DNA of 64,000 bases from JANQEU01 sp965601455 (GCA_965601455.1 OZ271831.1:3844001-3908000), one strand, 5' to 3'; numbered from the stretch's first letter, positions 17,114 to 25,768 are shown. Numbers and translations: made by a program. Notes: generated by a model from the sequence alone, not told the origin.

Positions 17114-20004
17114 CTGCTCAGTCTCCATTCAAATTTCTTGATAGTTATACCGAACAGGATCGTGAGATATTTTTTGGAAGAGACCAGGAAATTGAGGAAG
17201 TCTACAAGAAAGTGTTCCAGGGTCAGACCCTTTTCATCTACGGCGAATCCGGGACCGGCAAATCAAGTTTGATCAGTTGTGGGCTGGCTAATCGATTCAA
17301 GAAATCCGATTGGTTACCCGTTCATGTCCGTCGTGGGGAAAATATCAATGAATCTCTAACACGTGAAATAAAGAAAACCGGTTTGACAGACATAAGCCTC
17401 AATGGAGACTCAAGGAATAACCTGTTCAAACTTACAAGATCCCTCTATCTGGATTTCTTCAAACCCATCTATTTCATTTTTGATCAATTTGAGGAATTAT
17501 ATCTGCTGGGAGATAAAGAGGAATGGGAAGAATTCGTGGGTGGCATTAAAGCACTTTCCGAAAAGGAATTGAATGTTCATTTCATCTTTATCATCCGCTC
17601 AGAATACCTGCATTTTCTATCCGAATTCGAATACGAGTTACCGGAAATCTTTAACAATAAGATTCGCGTGGAGAAAATCACTCGAACAAAAGCCAGGGAG
17701 TGCATTGAAGGACCGTGCAATGTATTTGACATAGAACTTGAAAAGGACTTCACGGATCAACTTTTTGATAAGCTAAGCCCTGACAGCATAGAAGTAGAGC
17801 TTACCTATTTGCAGGTTTACCTGGATCGCGTGTATAAGCTTGCAAGTTCTAAAGCCGAGGACGATAAGGTGGTTTTCTCCAATTCTCTACTGGAGGATAT
17901 TGGACTCGTGAGTGACGTACTATCTGATTTTCTGGATGAGCAAATTGAGGAAATGCCCAATCAGGAATCTGCTCTAAACACACTAAAGGCATTTGTTACG
18001 GTTGATGGTACCAAGAAACAGGTGAACACTGAGGAGGTTGTCAGCTTTGCCCAGTCCATAGGGAAGAGTTTAAATGAGGTACAAGCACAGCAGGTAATCA
18101 ATGAGTTGCTTGAGAGAAGAATTCTTAAGGAGATTCCGGACCTCAAAAAATTTGAACTTCGGCACGATGCGCTTGCCCTGAAGATATATGAGAAGATCAC
18201 TATTCGTGAACGTGAACTGATCGAGGTTAAGCAATTCCTGGAATATGGACTGGCAGAGTATCAAAAACGGAAATTCCTACTTAACGATAAAGACCTGGCA
18301 TACATCGAACCTCATTTGCCTCAACTCAACCTGAGAGGGGAAATAAAGGAGTTTGTGGACGAAAGCATGGATCAGGCCGGCAGAAAGCGAAGAATTCGAA
18401 AGCGTGTTATAGCGATTGTTGCCATTATAATTATCCTCCTGATCACCTCTGTAATCGGATTTATACTTGCCCAACAGCAACGTGAGCAAGCGTTACTCCA
18501 AAAAGAAATCGCTGAAGAAAATGCGTATGAGGCAGAAGAGCAGAAAAAGCTCGCAGAAATCAATGCCTCTTTGGCTGTAGAAGCCCAGGATGAGGCCGAA
18601 AAAAATGCCGAAGAAGCTTCCAGGCAGGCATTCATAGCCCAGGAAAATGAACAACTCGCAAAGGAACAGGCATCAATCGCAGAACAACAAAGGAGTCTGG
18701 CTCAAGAGCAACGAGTAGAAGCAGAATCACAAAGAGAACAGGCTATTGAGCAACGACAAATAGCCGAAAATCAGCGCCGAAGAGCGGAAGAACAAACAGT
18801 AATTGCCCAGGAAGCCCTGCAACAAATAGAGAAATTAAGGATTCTATCAAATGCTGTAAGCCTGGCTAATAAGTCTATTGCTTTACGACAGGAACCTTTG
18901 AAAAGTCAACTGGCCCTTCAAGCCTATTCATTTTACTCTTCTCAGCCTGTCGAGGGCAGAAACTCTTCAATACTAAATGCCCTGCACTTCGCCATGAAAA
19001 GTCAATTTGGGCCCGAGTACAACGTACTTCAGGGACATACGGGTAGAATCAATCAGATTCACTTATCGAATAATGACTTTTTCTCCCTGGAAGATGCGGG
19101 CAAACTACTTCAGTGGACGATGGCTGACGGGAAATTTGAGAGCCACGAGTTCATGAAAATTGAGGAGACTTCCGGGATCAGCCGTAGGGTAAACGCATTA
19201 TCCGAAAATAACGAGGGTCACTTTCTGGTCAGTACAGGATCTAATCTCTTTTGGTACATTCGAGAGGAGGTATTAACTCCCATCGAACTCAAGCAATTTA
19301 AGGGAACAGTTATCAAAATTCTTCCGGGCGATTCGATATGGACCATTTTATCCAGTGATCAGATCGTCACCCTATCCATTAATGACGACAATTCTTTAAA
19401 CACCAGGTACCGACAGTTCGAAACTCAAATTGTAGATGCAGCTCGATTCAATGATGAATACTTGCTTCTTAGCCAGGAAGGGGTAAGTATTTACGACCGA
19501 ACAAGGGACTCAGTTCGCAATACCAACTATACTCTGGAACCATTTCCAACCAAGATCGCATACTCAGCTAAAAGAAATGAAGTGGCTATTGGGAACGGCG
19601 AAGGACAGGTAATCCTATACAATCCGGATGACCAACAAATCATTGAACGGTTTCCCGGACATACATCCATCATTTCTGTACTGCAATTCTCAGACACTGA
19701 CAACAAGCTCATATCAGCGGGATTTGATCGAGTAGTCAATATCTGGGACCTGGAAGACTTTGGCCAGGAACCGCTTCAATTCGCGGATCATGATCAGTTT
19801 GTCACTGCCGTTGGATACAGTTTGGTCAATCAGTTAATCGTGGTTGGTGAAATAGACGGAACCTTAAACTACTATAACCTGGACTCCGATGTGTCCTACA
19901 AGCGTTTATGCCAATCGGTTGACGAAGCGATGAATGCTGCAACCTGGGAAAGGTATGTCGGAAATGAATTTGAATATAACCCCTATAAATGCGAAGAAAA
20001 ATGA
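17110..20004 (+). CDS. Membrane-anchored STAND-type NTPase with coiled coil and WD40-like repeats
   Basis: A 964-residue protein of the nSTAND1 type. The NTPase module has Walker A GESGTGKS (45-52) and Walker B FIFDQFEE (121-128), followed by helical and winged-helix-like regions to about residue 420. A transmembrane helix lies at about 432-454 (VIAIVAIIIILLITSVIGFI), then a charged Ala/Glu/Gln-rich coiled coil at about 455-575, then a beta-propeller region at about 630-930 with WD40-like blades (GHTGRINQI; GHTSIISVLQF ending in VNIWDLE). The NTPase should be cytoplasmic and the propeller periplasmic. STAND proteins are signal-sensing switches that oligomerise. Its gene overlaps both neighbours by 4 bp, so it is produced together with the cyclase and the envelope proteins. 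Confidence 0.85.
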   Translation: MTAQSPFKFLDSYTEQDREIFFGRDQEIEEVYKKVFQGQTLFIYGESGTGKSSLISCGLANRFKKSDWLPVHVRRGENINESLTREIKKTGLTDISLNGDSRNNLFKLTRSLYLDFFKPIYFIFDQFEELYLLGDKEEWEEFVGGIKALSEKELNVHFIFIIRSEYLHFLSEFEYELPEIFNNKIRVEKITRTKARECIEGPCNVFDIELEKDFTDQLFDKLSPDSIEVELTYLQVYLDRVYKLASSKAEDDKVVFSNSLLEDIGLVSDVLSDFLDEQIEEMPNQESALNTLKAFVTVDGTKKQVNTEEVVSFAQSIGKSLNEVQAQQVINELLERRILKEIPDLKKFELRHDALALKIYEKITIRERELIEVKQFLEYGLAEYQKRKFLLNDKDLAYIEPHLPQLNLRGEIKEFVDESMDQAGRKRRIRKRVIAIVAIIIILLITSVIGFILAQQQREQALLQKEIAEENAYEAEEQKKLAEINASLAVEAQDEAEKNAEEASRQAFIAQENEQLAKEQASIAEQQRSLAQEQRVEAESQREQAIEQRQIAENQRRRAEEQTVIAQEALQQIEKLRILSNAVSLANKSIALRQEPLKSQLALQAYSFYSSQPVEGRNSSILNALHFAMKSQFGPEYNVLQGHTGRINQIHLSNNDFFSLEDAGKLLQWTMADGKFESHEFMKIEETSGISRRVNALSENNEGHFLVSTGSNLFWYIREEVLTPIELKQFKGTVIKILPGDSIWTILSSDQIVTLSINDDNSLNTRYRQFETQIVDAARFNDEYLLLSQEGVSIYDRTRDSVRNTNYTLEPFPTKIAYSAKRNEVAIGNGEGQVILYNPDDQQIIERFPGHTSIISVLQFSDTDNKLISAGFDRVVNIWDLEDFGQEPLQFADHDQFVTAVGYSLVNQLIVVGEIDGTLNYYNLDSDVSYKRLCQSVDEAMNAATWERYVGNEFEYNPYKCEEK

Positions 20005-21035
20005 GAAAATCATCTATCGTTCCCATTTTAATCATCTTACTGGTTCTGGTAGCTAATCCAGCAAAGTCCCAATGCGGAAAAAACCTGGAGGACGCTAGAC
20101 GAGCGTATTACAATGGAGATTTCAGATCAGTGGAATCTTTGCTTGAAGACTGCTTGGAAACATTCTCGGACGAAGAGAAAATCGAAGCATACAAGCTTTT
20201 AACCAACATGTATCTCCTTTGGAATAACCAGGAAAAAGCTGATCAATCAATGTTCAGGTTTTTGGAATTGAATCCATACTATACCTTGAGGGAGAGCGAC
20301 CTGGTAGAATTCCAGGAACTGCATAAGGAGTACAAGGTAAAGACCCGGTTCACATACGGATTCAGTGTTGGATACCTGCATTCGGATTACATCATCATGC
20401 AACATCAGAGCCTGGCAGGAACCACTGAGGAGCCAGCGGATTACAAGGAATTTCCGGGGATTATCGTAGGAGTCACCGGTGATTATCGCTTGTATAAAGA
20501 TTTCTATGCAAATGTCGGCCTCTTGTATTCACGAAGGAGCATGAGGCAGCAGGAAGAGATTCTCGAATACCAAAAGGTAGCCAGCTTCGAGAAAGACCAT
20601 TTCCTAAACATCCCCCTCCAAATTCGATACATCGCAGATTTTCGTACCATAAAGCCTTTTTTGGGAGGGGGTTATGGTGCACACATTCTGTTGCAATCCC
20701 AGGGAGATATTGATCGGATTCCACTAGAACCCGATTTTCCTAGTATTGTAGGAATAGCCGAGCAGACCACTGACTATAACCTCACCAAACAAAGGCGAAA
20801 GTTGACGCATAATTGGAATGCCAGTACAGGTGTAATTATCGACTTCAATCAGTTTCTGGTAGAATTAAAAGCTACCTATCAATTGGGCATTAACAATGAA
20901 ATCAACAGGAATTACTGGCTGAAGAATACGGAATTAACCGAAGTCTATGCCTTCGTCTCTGATGACTATCGGATTGATAGTTACCTGTTTACGATCTCCC
21001 TATTAAGAAATATTTCTAACCCCATAAAGAATTGA
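20001..21035 (+). CDS. Exported TPR-like / outer-membrane beta-barrel protein
   Basis: About 344 residues, using the ATG at 20001 that overlaps the STAND stop as ATGA (an ATG 12 bp earlier is also possible). A signal peptide ends near NPAKSQC. Residues about 30-115 are helical and TPR-like (EDARRAYYNGDFRSVESLLE, YKLLTNMYLLWNNQEKADQS). The remainder has alternating aromatic strands typical of a PorT-like outer-membrane barrel (FTYGFSVGYLHSDY, FYANVGLLYSRRS, FLGGGYGAHILL) and ends with paired strands. In the cassette it would be the outer-membrane element that links to the periplasmic propeller of the STAND protein. That link is inference. Confidence 0.75.
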   Translation: MRKSSIVPILIILLVLVANPAKSQCGKNLEDARRAYYNGDFRSVESLLEDCLETFSDEEKIEAYKLLTNMYLLWNNQEKADQSMFRFLELNPYYTLRESDLVEFQELHKEYKVKTRFTYGFSVGYLHSDYIIMQHQSLAGTTEEPADYKEFPGIIVGVTGDYRLYKDFYANVGLLYSRRSMRQQEEILEYQKVASFEKDHFLNIPLQIRYIADFRTIKPFLGGGYGAHILLQSQGDIDRIPLEPDFPSIVGIAEQTTDYNLTKQRRKLTHNWNASTGVIIDFNQFLVELKATYQLGINNEINRNYWLKNTELTEVYAFVSDDYRIDSYLFTISLLRNISNPIKN

Positions 21036-21037
21036 TC

Positions 21038-22357
21038 ATGAAAAAGTACATGTACCTATTCTTACTGATTTTACTAGTTTCCTGTATTGAAGAATTAGAT
21101 CCGGTAAATACTAGTTTTGAAAAATTCTACGGATATAACCTTTCATCAGATGACAGTGGATTACTGAAGCTGGAAAATGGAAACCTTCTGGTTTACGGAT
21201 CTGCCATACGAACTTCCATGTCAACGTCAGTAACTGACGAAACATTTGCCAGATTATCTACTCTCGCTCAGGATGCGGAAATGCCATTCTTTATAGAAGT
21301 AGATGAAAATGGCAATGAAATCAGGAAAGCCATGTTCCCATTGGGGAATTTCGACTATTCACATAACTTCTATGAATTATTTGGGGTTGAAAGTTTAAAT
21401 ACCGAACTGGCTTGGTTTAAGAAAGTAATCCAACTCAATGATGGTTCATTGATGGCGATCACGTCGGTAGTAACAAACAATTTTTTTTGGGTAGAGGATA
21501 TAGTACTGATCATTTCTCCAGAGGATTTTCAGGTGAAGGAGCTTTACCTTATGCATAACTCTGAGACTGAATTTGTTGAAACTGAATTTGTCCATCGCGG
21601 GATTGAAAAATGTCTCAAAAAAGATGATGGCTCAGTACTGTGCTTAACCGATAGTGAATACTATCCTCCTTACGAGGGAGGATATCGAAAATTCTATTCA
21701 ATTATTGAATTTGCAGAAGACGGACAAATTAATCGAATATTCGATTTCGACAATGATCTCTCTGGTGCTTTCTTCATGGACTTCGTTATTGAAAATGAAG
21801 GAAATATTACATTGATTCATGGAAATTTCACCAATCCGAACCTCACTTTTGTCAAGGAAATTAACATAAATACAGGGAATATACTCAGTGAAAATTCCGT
21901 TGAAATCCCTGCCAATTACGATTTCATCCTTAGAGCAAATCACCTCCTCTTACGAACAGAAAATGGGTATGCAATTCATGCACAAGATCGTGATACGTTT
22001 TCTCCGTTATACCTCTTCGACAATTCCTTTACATTATTGGATTCAACCAACTACATAAATAAGCAGGGAGTTGATGATGTGTGTTACATAAATGGGTTTA
22101 TCCCTCTCAAGGACGGTGGATTTTGTAGTCTAGGCTACCCTTGCGAAGGGAACTCCGTTATCACAAAGTTGGACCAAGAAGGAAAAATTTTATGGGAGTT
22201 CTATGAAGCTCATAATAACCTGGATGGAAATCTAACCGGGCATTTGATGGAAACTGAAGACGGAGGAATACTTCATTTATCCACAAAAAATTTCAACAAT
22301 TCCGGCGCAAAACTGAGACTTCTTAAATTGGATAGGAATGGAAAAATTAGCAATTAA
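21038..22357 (+). CDS. Lipoprotein with beta-propeller-like repeats
   Basis: A predicted lipoprotein of about 439 residues, with signal YLFLLILLVSC and Cys at the lipobox. The frame also opens at a TTG at 21032, but the ATG at 21038, two bases past the previous stop, gives the proper signal. Repeating motifs of the type L-x-(D/N)G-x-L-x-x (KLENGNLLVYGSA, IQLNDGSLMAITS, LKKDDGSVLCLTD, IPLKDGGFCSLGY, METEDGGILHLS) together with KLDQEGKILWE and KLDRNGKIS mark propeller blades. The function is unknown; such surface or periplasmic propellers often bind protein or glycan. It is the fourth gene of the cyclase operon. Confidence 0.7.
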   Translation: MKKYMYLFLLILLVSCIEELDPVNTSFEKFYGYNLSSDDSGLLKLENGNLLVYGSAIRTSMSTSVTDETFARLSTLAQDAEMPFFIEVDENGNEIRKAMFPLGNFDYSHNFYELFGVESLNTELAWFKKVIQLNDGSLMAITSVVTNNFFWVEDIVLIISPEDFQVKELYLMHNSETEFVETEFVHRGIEKCLKKDDGSVLCLTDSEYYPPYEGGYRKFYSIIEFAEDGQINRIFDFDNDLSGAFFMDFVIENEGNITLIHGNFTNPNLTFVKEININTGNILSENSVEIPANYDFILRANHLLLRTENGYAIHAQDRDTFSPLYLFDNSFTLLDSTNYINKQGVDDVCYINGFIPLKDGGFCSLGYPCEGNSVITKLDQEGKILWEFYEAHNNLDGNLTGHLMETEDGGILHLSTKNFNNSGAKLRLLKLDRNGKISN

Positions 22358-22862
22358 ACTAGTACTCGTGACTTCTCTTGTATTGAGTTTTGGATGTGAC
22401 ACAAAACTGGATTTAGAAAGAGAACCACTGAACCCATTGCATAATAATTGGCAATTCAATTTCATTCGAATTGATGATGAATGGCATAGTTTCGTAAATG
22501 AAGATTTTGAACCACCCCTATTCGATGAATTGTGGATTGGATGGTATTGGGTTGAATACAATGAAGATAACTTTTACGACTTTAGAACAGATCTTTTACC
22601 AACTGAATATGGTACCAATGAAAACTATCAACCTGGATACGGGACTTATCAATATTTTCCGGAGGAAATGCTATTAATCCATAATCCAGGAATGCCGTAT
22701 GAAGTTTCCTACAATATCATTGAACTGAGTGATACAATGTTTATCAGGGAATATGAACGAATTATTCAGGTGGAAAACTTTGATAGTATTCCCATTGGGA
22801 CTTCCGTTACTTATAGGGAGGTTTTGATTCCAAGAGAAATATACTATTCCGAAGAAGAGTGA
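22338..22862 (+). CDS. Small lipoprotein, last gene of the cyclase operon
   Basis: A 174-residue predicted lipoprotein (MEKLAIKLVLVTSLVLSFGC, lipobox Cys at the end of the signal). The mature part is acidic and rich in Trp, Tyr and Asn, with DELWIGWYWVEYNEDNFYDF around residues 60-80 and a beta-rich end, and is not recognised. The start lies 20 bp inside the preceding gene, so the two are translationally coupled. Both the composition and the position suggest an envelope protein interacting with the other cassette lipoproteins. No terminator hairpin is apparent directly after it. Confidence 0.65.
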   Translation: MEKLAIKLVLVTSLVLSFGCDTKLDLEREPLNPLHNNWQFNFIRIDDEWHSFVNEDFEPPLFDELWIGWYWVEYNEDNFYDFRTDLLPTEYGTNENYQPGYGTYQYFPEEMLLIHNPGMPYEVSYNIIELSDTMFIREYERIIQVENFDSIPIGTSVTYREVLIPREIYYSEEE

Positions 22863-22933
22863 ACGTTTAAAATCCTCTCCGTTTGAGAAGTTTTATTGCA
22901 GGTCCAAAAACAGCGTCGCATCCTACTCATATT

Positions 22934-22975
22934 CCTAAAACACATGCGACAAATCCTTAAATCCATGCGACGTGA
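22934..22975 (+). promoter_or_regulatory. Second copy of the tandem 21-bp operator-like repeat
   Basis: CCTAAA-N5-TGCGACAAAT (22934-22954) followed by a second unit with CCTTAAA and TGCGACGT (22955-22975). Compared with 14889-14934, 36 of 46 positions agree in my hand alignment, with the TGCGAC cores and their 21-bp spacing exact. A more degenerate unit (22904-22924) may lie further upstream. It stands 38 bp before the small lipoprotein gene. Confidence 0.7.
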
Positions 22976-23013
22976 TTTTCGGTTTTCATCTGACATTCAT
23001 CGTTCAATTAACC

Positions 23014-23235
23014 ATGAACCAAACAAAAATGAAAACGATGAAAACTTATTCAATTCTACTAACGGCGATTCTTACTCTTGGACTTTTTTCTTGTGAACTG
23101 GATGATGCTGATATTCAGCGTGAAGATCCTACGGACAACCTTTCTTTCAATGCCTCAGACCGCGTAAGTGACCAGGACGATTCAGATGACATAAAAGCTA
23201 ACAGCGGTGGTCATGTCGAAGGGAACTACAAGTGA
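23014..23235 (+). CDS. Tiny acidic lipoprotein controlled by the shared operator
   Basis: At most 73 residues, with possible ATG starts at 23014, 23029 and 23038. All give a lipoprotein signal ending in LTLGLFSC. The mature peptide is about 47 residues with 14 Asp/Glu and only 4 Lys/Arg, predicted disordered, with DQDDSDD in the middle and a GGHVEGNYK end. I recognise no family. The preceding 42-bp operator copy and the following strong terminator make it a one-gene unit, so it is probably expressed. It may be the output or feedback ligand of the cassette, acting at the membrane or surface. That role is inferred from the operator alone. Confidence 0.6.
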   Translation: MNQTKMKTMKTYSILLTAILTLGLFSCELDDADIQREDPTDNLSFNASDRVSDQDDSDDIKANSGGHVEGNYK

Positions 23236-23255
23236 AAACGAGGGTCTCAACCGGC

Positions 23256-23289
23256 AAAAGCTCGAATTTCTTAAGAAATTCGAGCTTTT
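23256..23289. terminator. Bidirectional terminator between the tiny lipoprotein and thiL
   Basis: 15-bp perfect stem AAAAGCTCGAATTTC / GAAATTCGAGCTTTT around a TTAA loop, flanked by A and T runs on both sides. It ends directly before the thiL stop codon and can serve both converging units. Confidence 0.9.
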
Positions 23290-23290
23290 T

Positions 23291-24328
23291 TTATTCAAAA
23301 TGTTTCCAACCCTGCGCTTGGAGCTCCACCACATTCTGACTGCGAGTAACCATCACTTTCCCCTTTTCTTTCGGGTGCATGTAGCCTATGGTATGAATAT
23401 CCGGATGATTCTTAAGCTTCTCAAAGTCATCCTGATGAATAGTGAATAGCAACTCGTAATCCTCTCCCCCATTCAACGCAGCAGCATTGGGATCGATCTG
23501 GAACTCTGCTGCAGTCTCAAAAGCCTGCTTGTCGATAGGTAGCTTATCTTCATAGATACTCACTCCAAGATCAGAGTTCTTACAAATATGGAAGACATCG
23601 GATACTAATCCGTCGGATACATCAATCATTGAAGTCGGTTTTACACCTAAATCCTTTAACTCATGAATGATATCCATACGTGCATTCGGACGAAGTTGTC
23701 TGCCCACTATGTAATTATACTCCTCAAGCTTTGGTTGCATTTCGGGATTGGCCAGGAACTCTTGCTTTTCTCTCTCAAGTACTTGCAAACCCATATATGC
23801 AGCACCTAAATCGCCAGTTACGCATAATATATCTCCATCCTTTGCCCCATTTCTATAAACAATGTCTTTTTCCACCGCGTAGCCAATGATCGATATGGAA
23901 ATGACCAAACCAGCTGCAGAAGCGGTAGTGTCCCCCCCGACGATATCAAGATTATAGTTTTTTGCTGCAGCTTGAATACCTTCATATAGCAACTCCACAG
24001 CCTCAACGCTAAAGCGGTTGGATAAACCCAGGTTCACTGTGACCTGATGCGGAATTCCATTCATGGCTGCTATATCAGATACATTCACCGCTATGGATTT
24101 GTATCCGAGGTGTTGCAGTGGCATATACGATAAATCAAAATGTATGCCTTCTAATAACATATCAGAGCTAATCAGCATCAGCTGACCTTCTTGTCCGCCC
24201 AATACCGCCGCATCATCTCCGACACCTTTTATAGTATTGGGTGACTTCGTGGTTATCCCTTTGGAAAGTCTTTCAATCAATCCAAATTCACCCAAATCGG
24301 AGATTTCCGTTCGTTTTTCTTCGCTCAT
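23291..24328 (-). CDS. thiL: Thiamine-monophosphate kinase
   Basis: A 345-residue ATP-dependent kinase that converts thiamine monophosphate to thiamine diphosphate, the last step of thiamine cofactor synthesis. Family features of the AIR-synthase-like fold are GVGDDAAVL (Mg-ATP loop), ISSDMLLEGIHFDLSYMP, the conserved GYKSIAVNVSDIAAM stretch, VGGDTTAS and MIDVSDGLVSDV, and GGEDYELLFT near the end. The length is normal. Its start overlaps the upstream mce gene by 4 bp. Its last 11 codons are duplicated as a remnant at 14810, on the far side of the cyclase cassette. No TPP riboswitch is visible near it. Confidence 0.95.
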   Translation of the reverse strand: MSEEKRTEISDLGEFGLIERLSKGITTKSPNTIKGVGDDAAVLGGQEGQLMLISSDMLLEGIHFDLSYMPLQHLGYKSIAVNVSDIAAMNGIPHQVTVNLGLSNRFSVEAVELLYEGIQAAAKNYNLDIVGGDTTASAAGLVISISIIGYAVEKDIVYRNGAKDGDILCVTGDLGAAYMGLQVLEREKQEFLANPEMQPKLEEYNYIVGRQLRPNARMDIIHELKDLGVKPTSMIDVSDGLVSDVFHICKNSDLGVSIYEDKLPIDKQAFETAAEFQIDPNAAALNGGEDYELLFTIHQDDFEKLKNHPDIHTIGYMHPKEKGKVMVTRSQNVVELQAQGWKHFE

Positions 24329-24732
24329 TGTTTCTTAATTTCCTGACATAGTTCAACAAGGACTCCATTCGTGGATTTGGGATGTATAAAACAGATCAGT
24401 TTATTGTCTGCTCCTTCTTTTGGTAAGTCATTGATCAGCTCAAATCCCTCTGCTTGTAGTCGCTCCATTTCTTCATGAATATCCTCTACTTCAAAGGCAA
24501 TATGATGAATACCCTCTCCGCGTTTTTGAATGAATTTCGAAATTGCACTATTCTCGGCTCCCGCTTGTAGGAACTCCACTTTTGTGTTCCCCACATCAAA
24601 GAAAGAAGTTGTTACTTGCTCGCTGACTACCTCTTCTCTTTTGTAAGACTCCCGACCAAACAGTCTTTTATACAAGTCTTCGACCTCCTTAAGGTCTTTT
24701 ACTGCAATACCGATATGTTCTAACCGTACCAT
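24325..24732 (-). CDS. mce: Methylmalonyl-CoA epimerase
   Basis: A 135-residue vicinal-oxygen-chelate (glyoxalase-fold) protein. It interconverts the 2R and 2S forms of methylmalonyl-CoA in propionate metabolism. It opens with MVRLEHIGIAVKDL (metal-binding His6), continues with GEGIHHIAFEVEDI (second metal His), and ends with FIHPKSTNGVLVELCQ carrying the terminal acidic ligand. The length and the VELCQ end are characteristic of the epimerase within the family. The 4-bp overlap with thiL means a shared transcript, although the pathways are unrelated. The mutase genes are not in the window. Confidence 0.92.
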   Translation of the reverse strand: MVRLEHIGIAVKDLKEVEDLYKRLFGRESYKREEVVSEQVTTSFFDVGNTKVEFLQAGAENSAISKFIQKRGEGIHHIAFEVEDIHEEMERLQAEGFELINDLPKEGADNKLICFIHPKSTNGVLVELCQEIKKQ

Positions 24733-24810
24733 TGATTAGCGGATTATGTTTTAATTTCGCAAAGATGTCGAAACTTTTAGCAAGCCTAAAGAGTTGAACA
24801 CCTGACAAAA

Positions 24811-25218
24811 ATGGAGATACGATCTGACGTCCACGTAGAATCAGCAAAAATCCAGAATGAGATAATGGACTTTCTGGGTTTGCGTAGCAATGAGCTGGTA
24901 TTTGAATACAGCCCAGCGGAAGGAAAAATAAAGCTCGATTTGATTACTATTAATCCGAGACACAATCAATCGTTCCTTTTTAAGTCAGAAATTGGTTTCG
25001 ACAAAACTGATGTCTTAAATAAGATGTTAGAGTATGTGAAGACCCACAAGGAAAAAGAAGGCTCATTCACTATCCAATGGACAGCCAGGGGAATGGGTGA
25101 ATTACAGACTTCGTATTTTCGGGCCAAGAGTATTTATGATGCTCTTGATAAACTGTATTACGGCCGGGATATGAACAACATCACGGTCTTTAGTGTGGTA
25201 CTTAACCCCATTGCATAA
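24811..25218 (+). CDS. Conserved hypothetical protein coupled to an A-type Fe-S carrier
   Basis: A 135-residue soluble protein without Cys motifs, signal or membrane segment; I know no name for it. The end (ELQTSYFRAKSIYDALDKLYYGRDMNNITVFSVVLNPIA) looks like an alpha/beta domain. Its stop codon shares a base with the ATG of the Fe-S carrier (TAATG), so the two proteins are made together, and this suggests an accessory role in Fe-S handling. That role is inferred only from gene order. Confidence 0.7.
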   Translation: MEIRSDVHVESAKIQNEIMDFLGLRSNELVFEYSPAEGKIKLDLITINPRHNQSFLFKSEIGFDKTDVLNKMLEYVKTHKEKEGSFTIQWTARGMGELQTSYFRAKSIYDALDKLYYGRDMNNITVFSVVLNPIA

Positions 25219-25544
25219 TGATTAGTGTTACAGATAAGGCAAAAGAAAGAATAGTTGAACTTAGAAAAGAAGAAGGGCACGGAATGGATTACAATGTCCG
25301 TGTATCGGTAAAAGGTGGAGGTTGTTCTGGTCTGATGTACGACCTCGATTTTGACAATGCAATTTCCGATGGAGACGATGTATTTGAAGACAAAGGAGTA
25401 AAAATCATTGTTGATAAAAGGAGTCTTCTGTACTTGCTTGGAACAACCCTGGAATTCTCTGATGGATTAAATGGTAAAGGTTTTCAATTCATCAATCCGA
25501 ATGCCTCAAGAACTTGCGGCTGTGGAGAAAGCTTTGCGGTCTAA
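25218..25544 (+). CDS. A-type iron-sulfur cluster carrier (HesB/IscA/ErpA family)
   Basis: A 108-residue protein that should bind and hand over Fe-S clusters to target enzymes. All three conserved cysteines are present: Cys36 in GGGCSGLMY, and Cys100 and Cys102 in the C-terminal TCGCGESF. The length and the FINPNASRTCGCG ending are typical. Gene overlap couples it to the preceding hypothetical protein. A strong terminator follows, closing the two-gene unit. Whether it is IscA, ErpA or SufA by role cannot be told from sequence alone. Clients in this window could include NuoI and the siroheme sulfite reductase. Confidence 0.95.
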   Translation: MISVTDKAKERIVELRKEEGHGMDYNVRVSVKGGGCSGLMYDLDFDNAISDGDDVFEDKGVKIIVDKRSLLYLLGTTLEFSDGLNGKGFQFINPNASRTCGCGESFAV

Positions 25545-25564
25545 ATAAGTTACGAAAACGTTTT

Positions 25565-25596
25565 AAAAGGCCCTCAGGAGTTCCTGAGGGCCTTTT
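25565..25596 (+). terminator. Intrinsic terminator after the Fe-S carrier
   Basis: 15-bp perfect stem AAAAGGCCCTCAGGA / TCCTGAGGGCCTTTT with a 2-base centre, flanked by A and T runs. The chemoreceptor reading frame runs open through it, which argues against an upstream start for that gene. Confidence 0.92.
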
Positions 25597-25768
25597 TTAT
25601 TTCCTTTCTCCTTTCACCGAACTATTTAAACCTTTAATTCCCGTACAATCACTGTCTATTCCGGTTCAATCCAAGTTGTCCCGCCTGATACTTGAAAAAT
25701 ATTCTCTGACTAAGGTCGCTTATACATTTGTAATTGTTATTAAACCGCAAACAACGACCACAGTGCAA

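Noticed and set aside
18480..18830. Repetitive GAA/CAA/GCA-rich DNA that could suggest a tandem repeat or CRISPR-like array
   Set aside because: The repetition is codon-level and comes from the Ala/Glu/Gln-rich coiled coil of the STAND protein; unit length and spacers are not regular.
22896..23096. 66-codon ORF over the second operator copy
   Set aside because: It overlaps the operator and the tiny lipoprotein gene in another frame, and its product is Arg-rich without sense.
23291..24800. Possible TPP riboswitch near thiL
   Set aside because: The region upstream of the mce-thiL pair has no THI-box motifs.
25514..25768. N-terminal 85-codon extension of the chemoreceptor frame
   Set aside because: It would start inside the Fe-S carrier gene and cross a strong terminator; the ATG at 25769 gives a normal receptor N-terminus.
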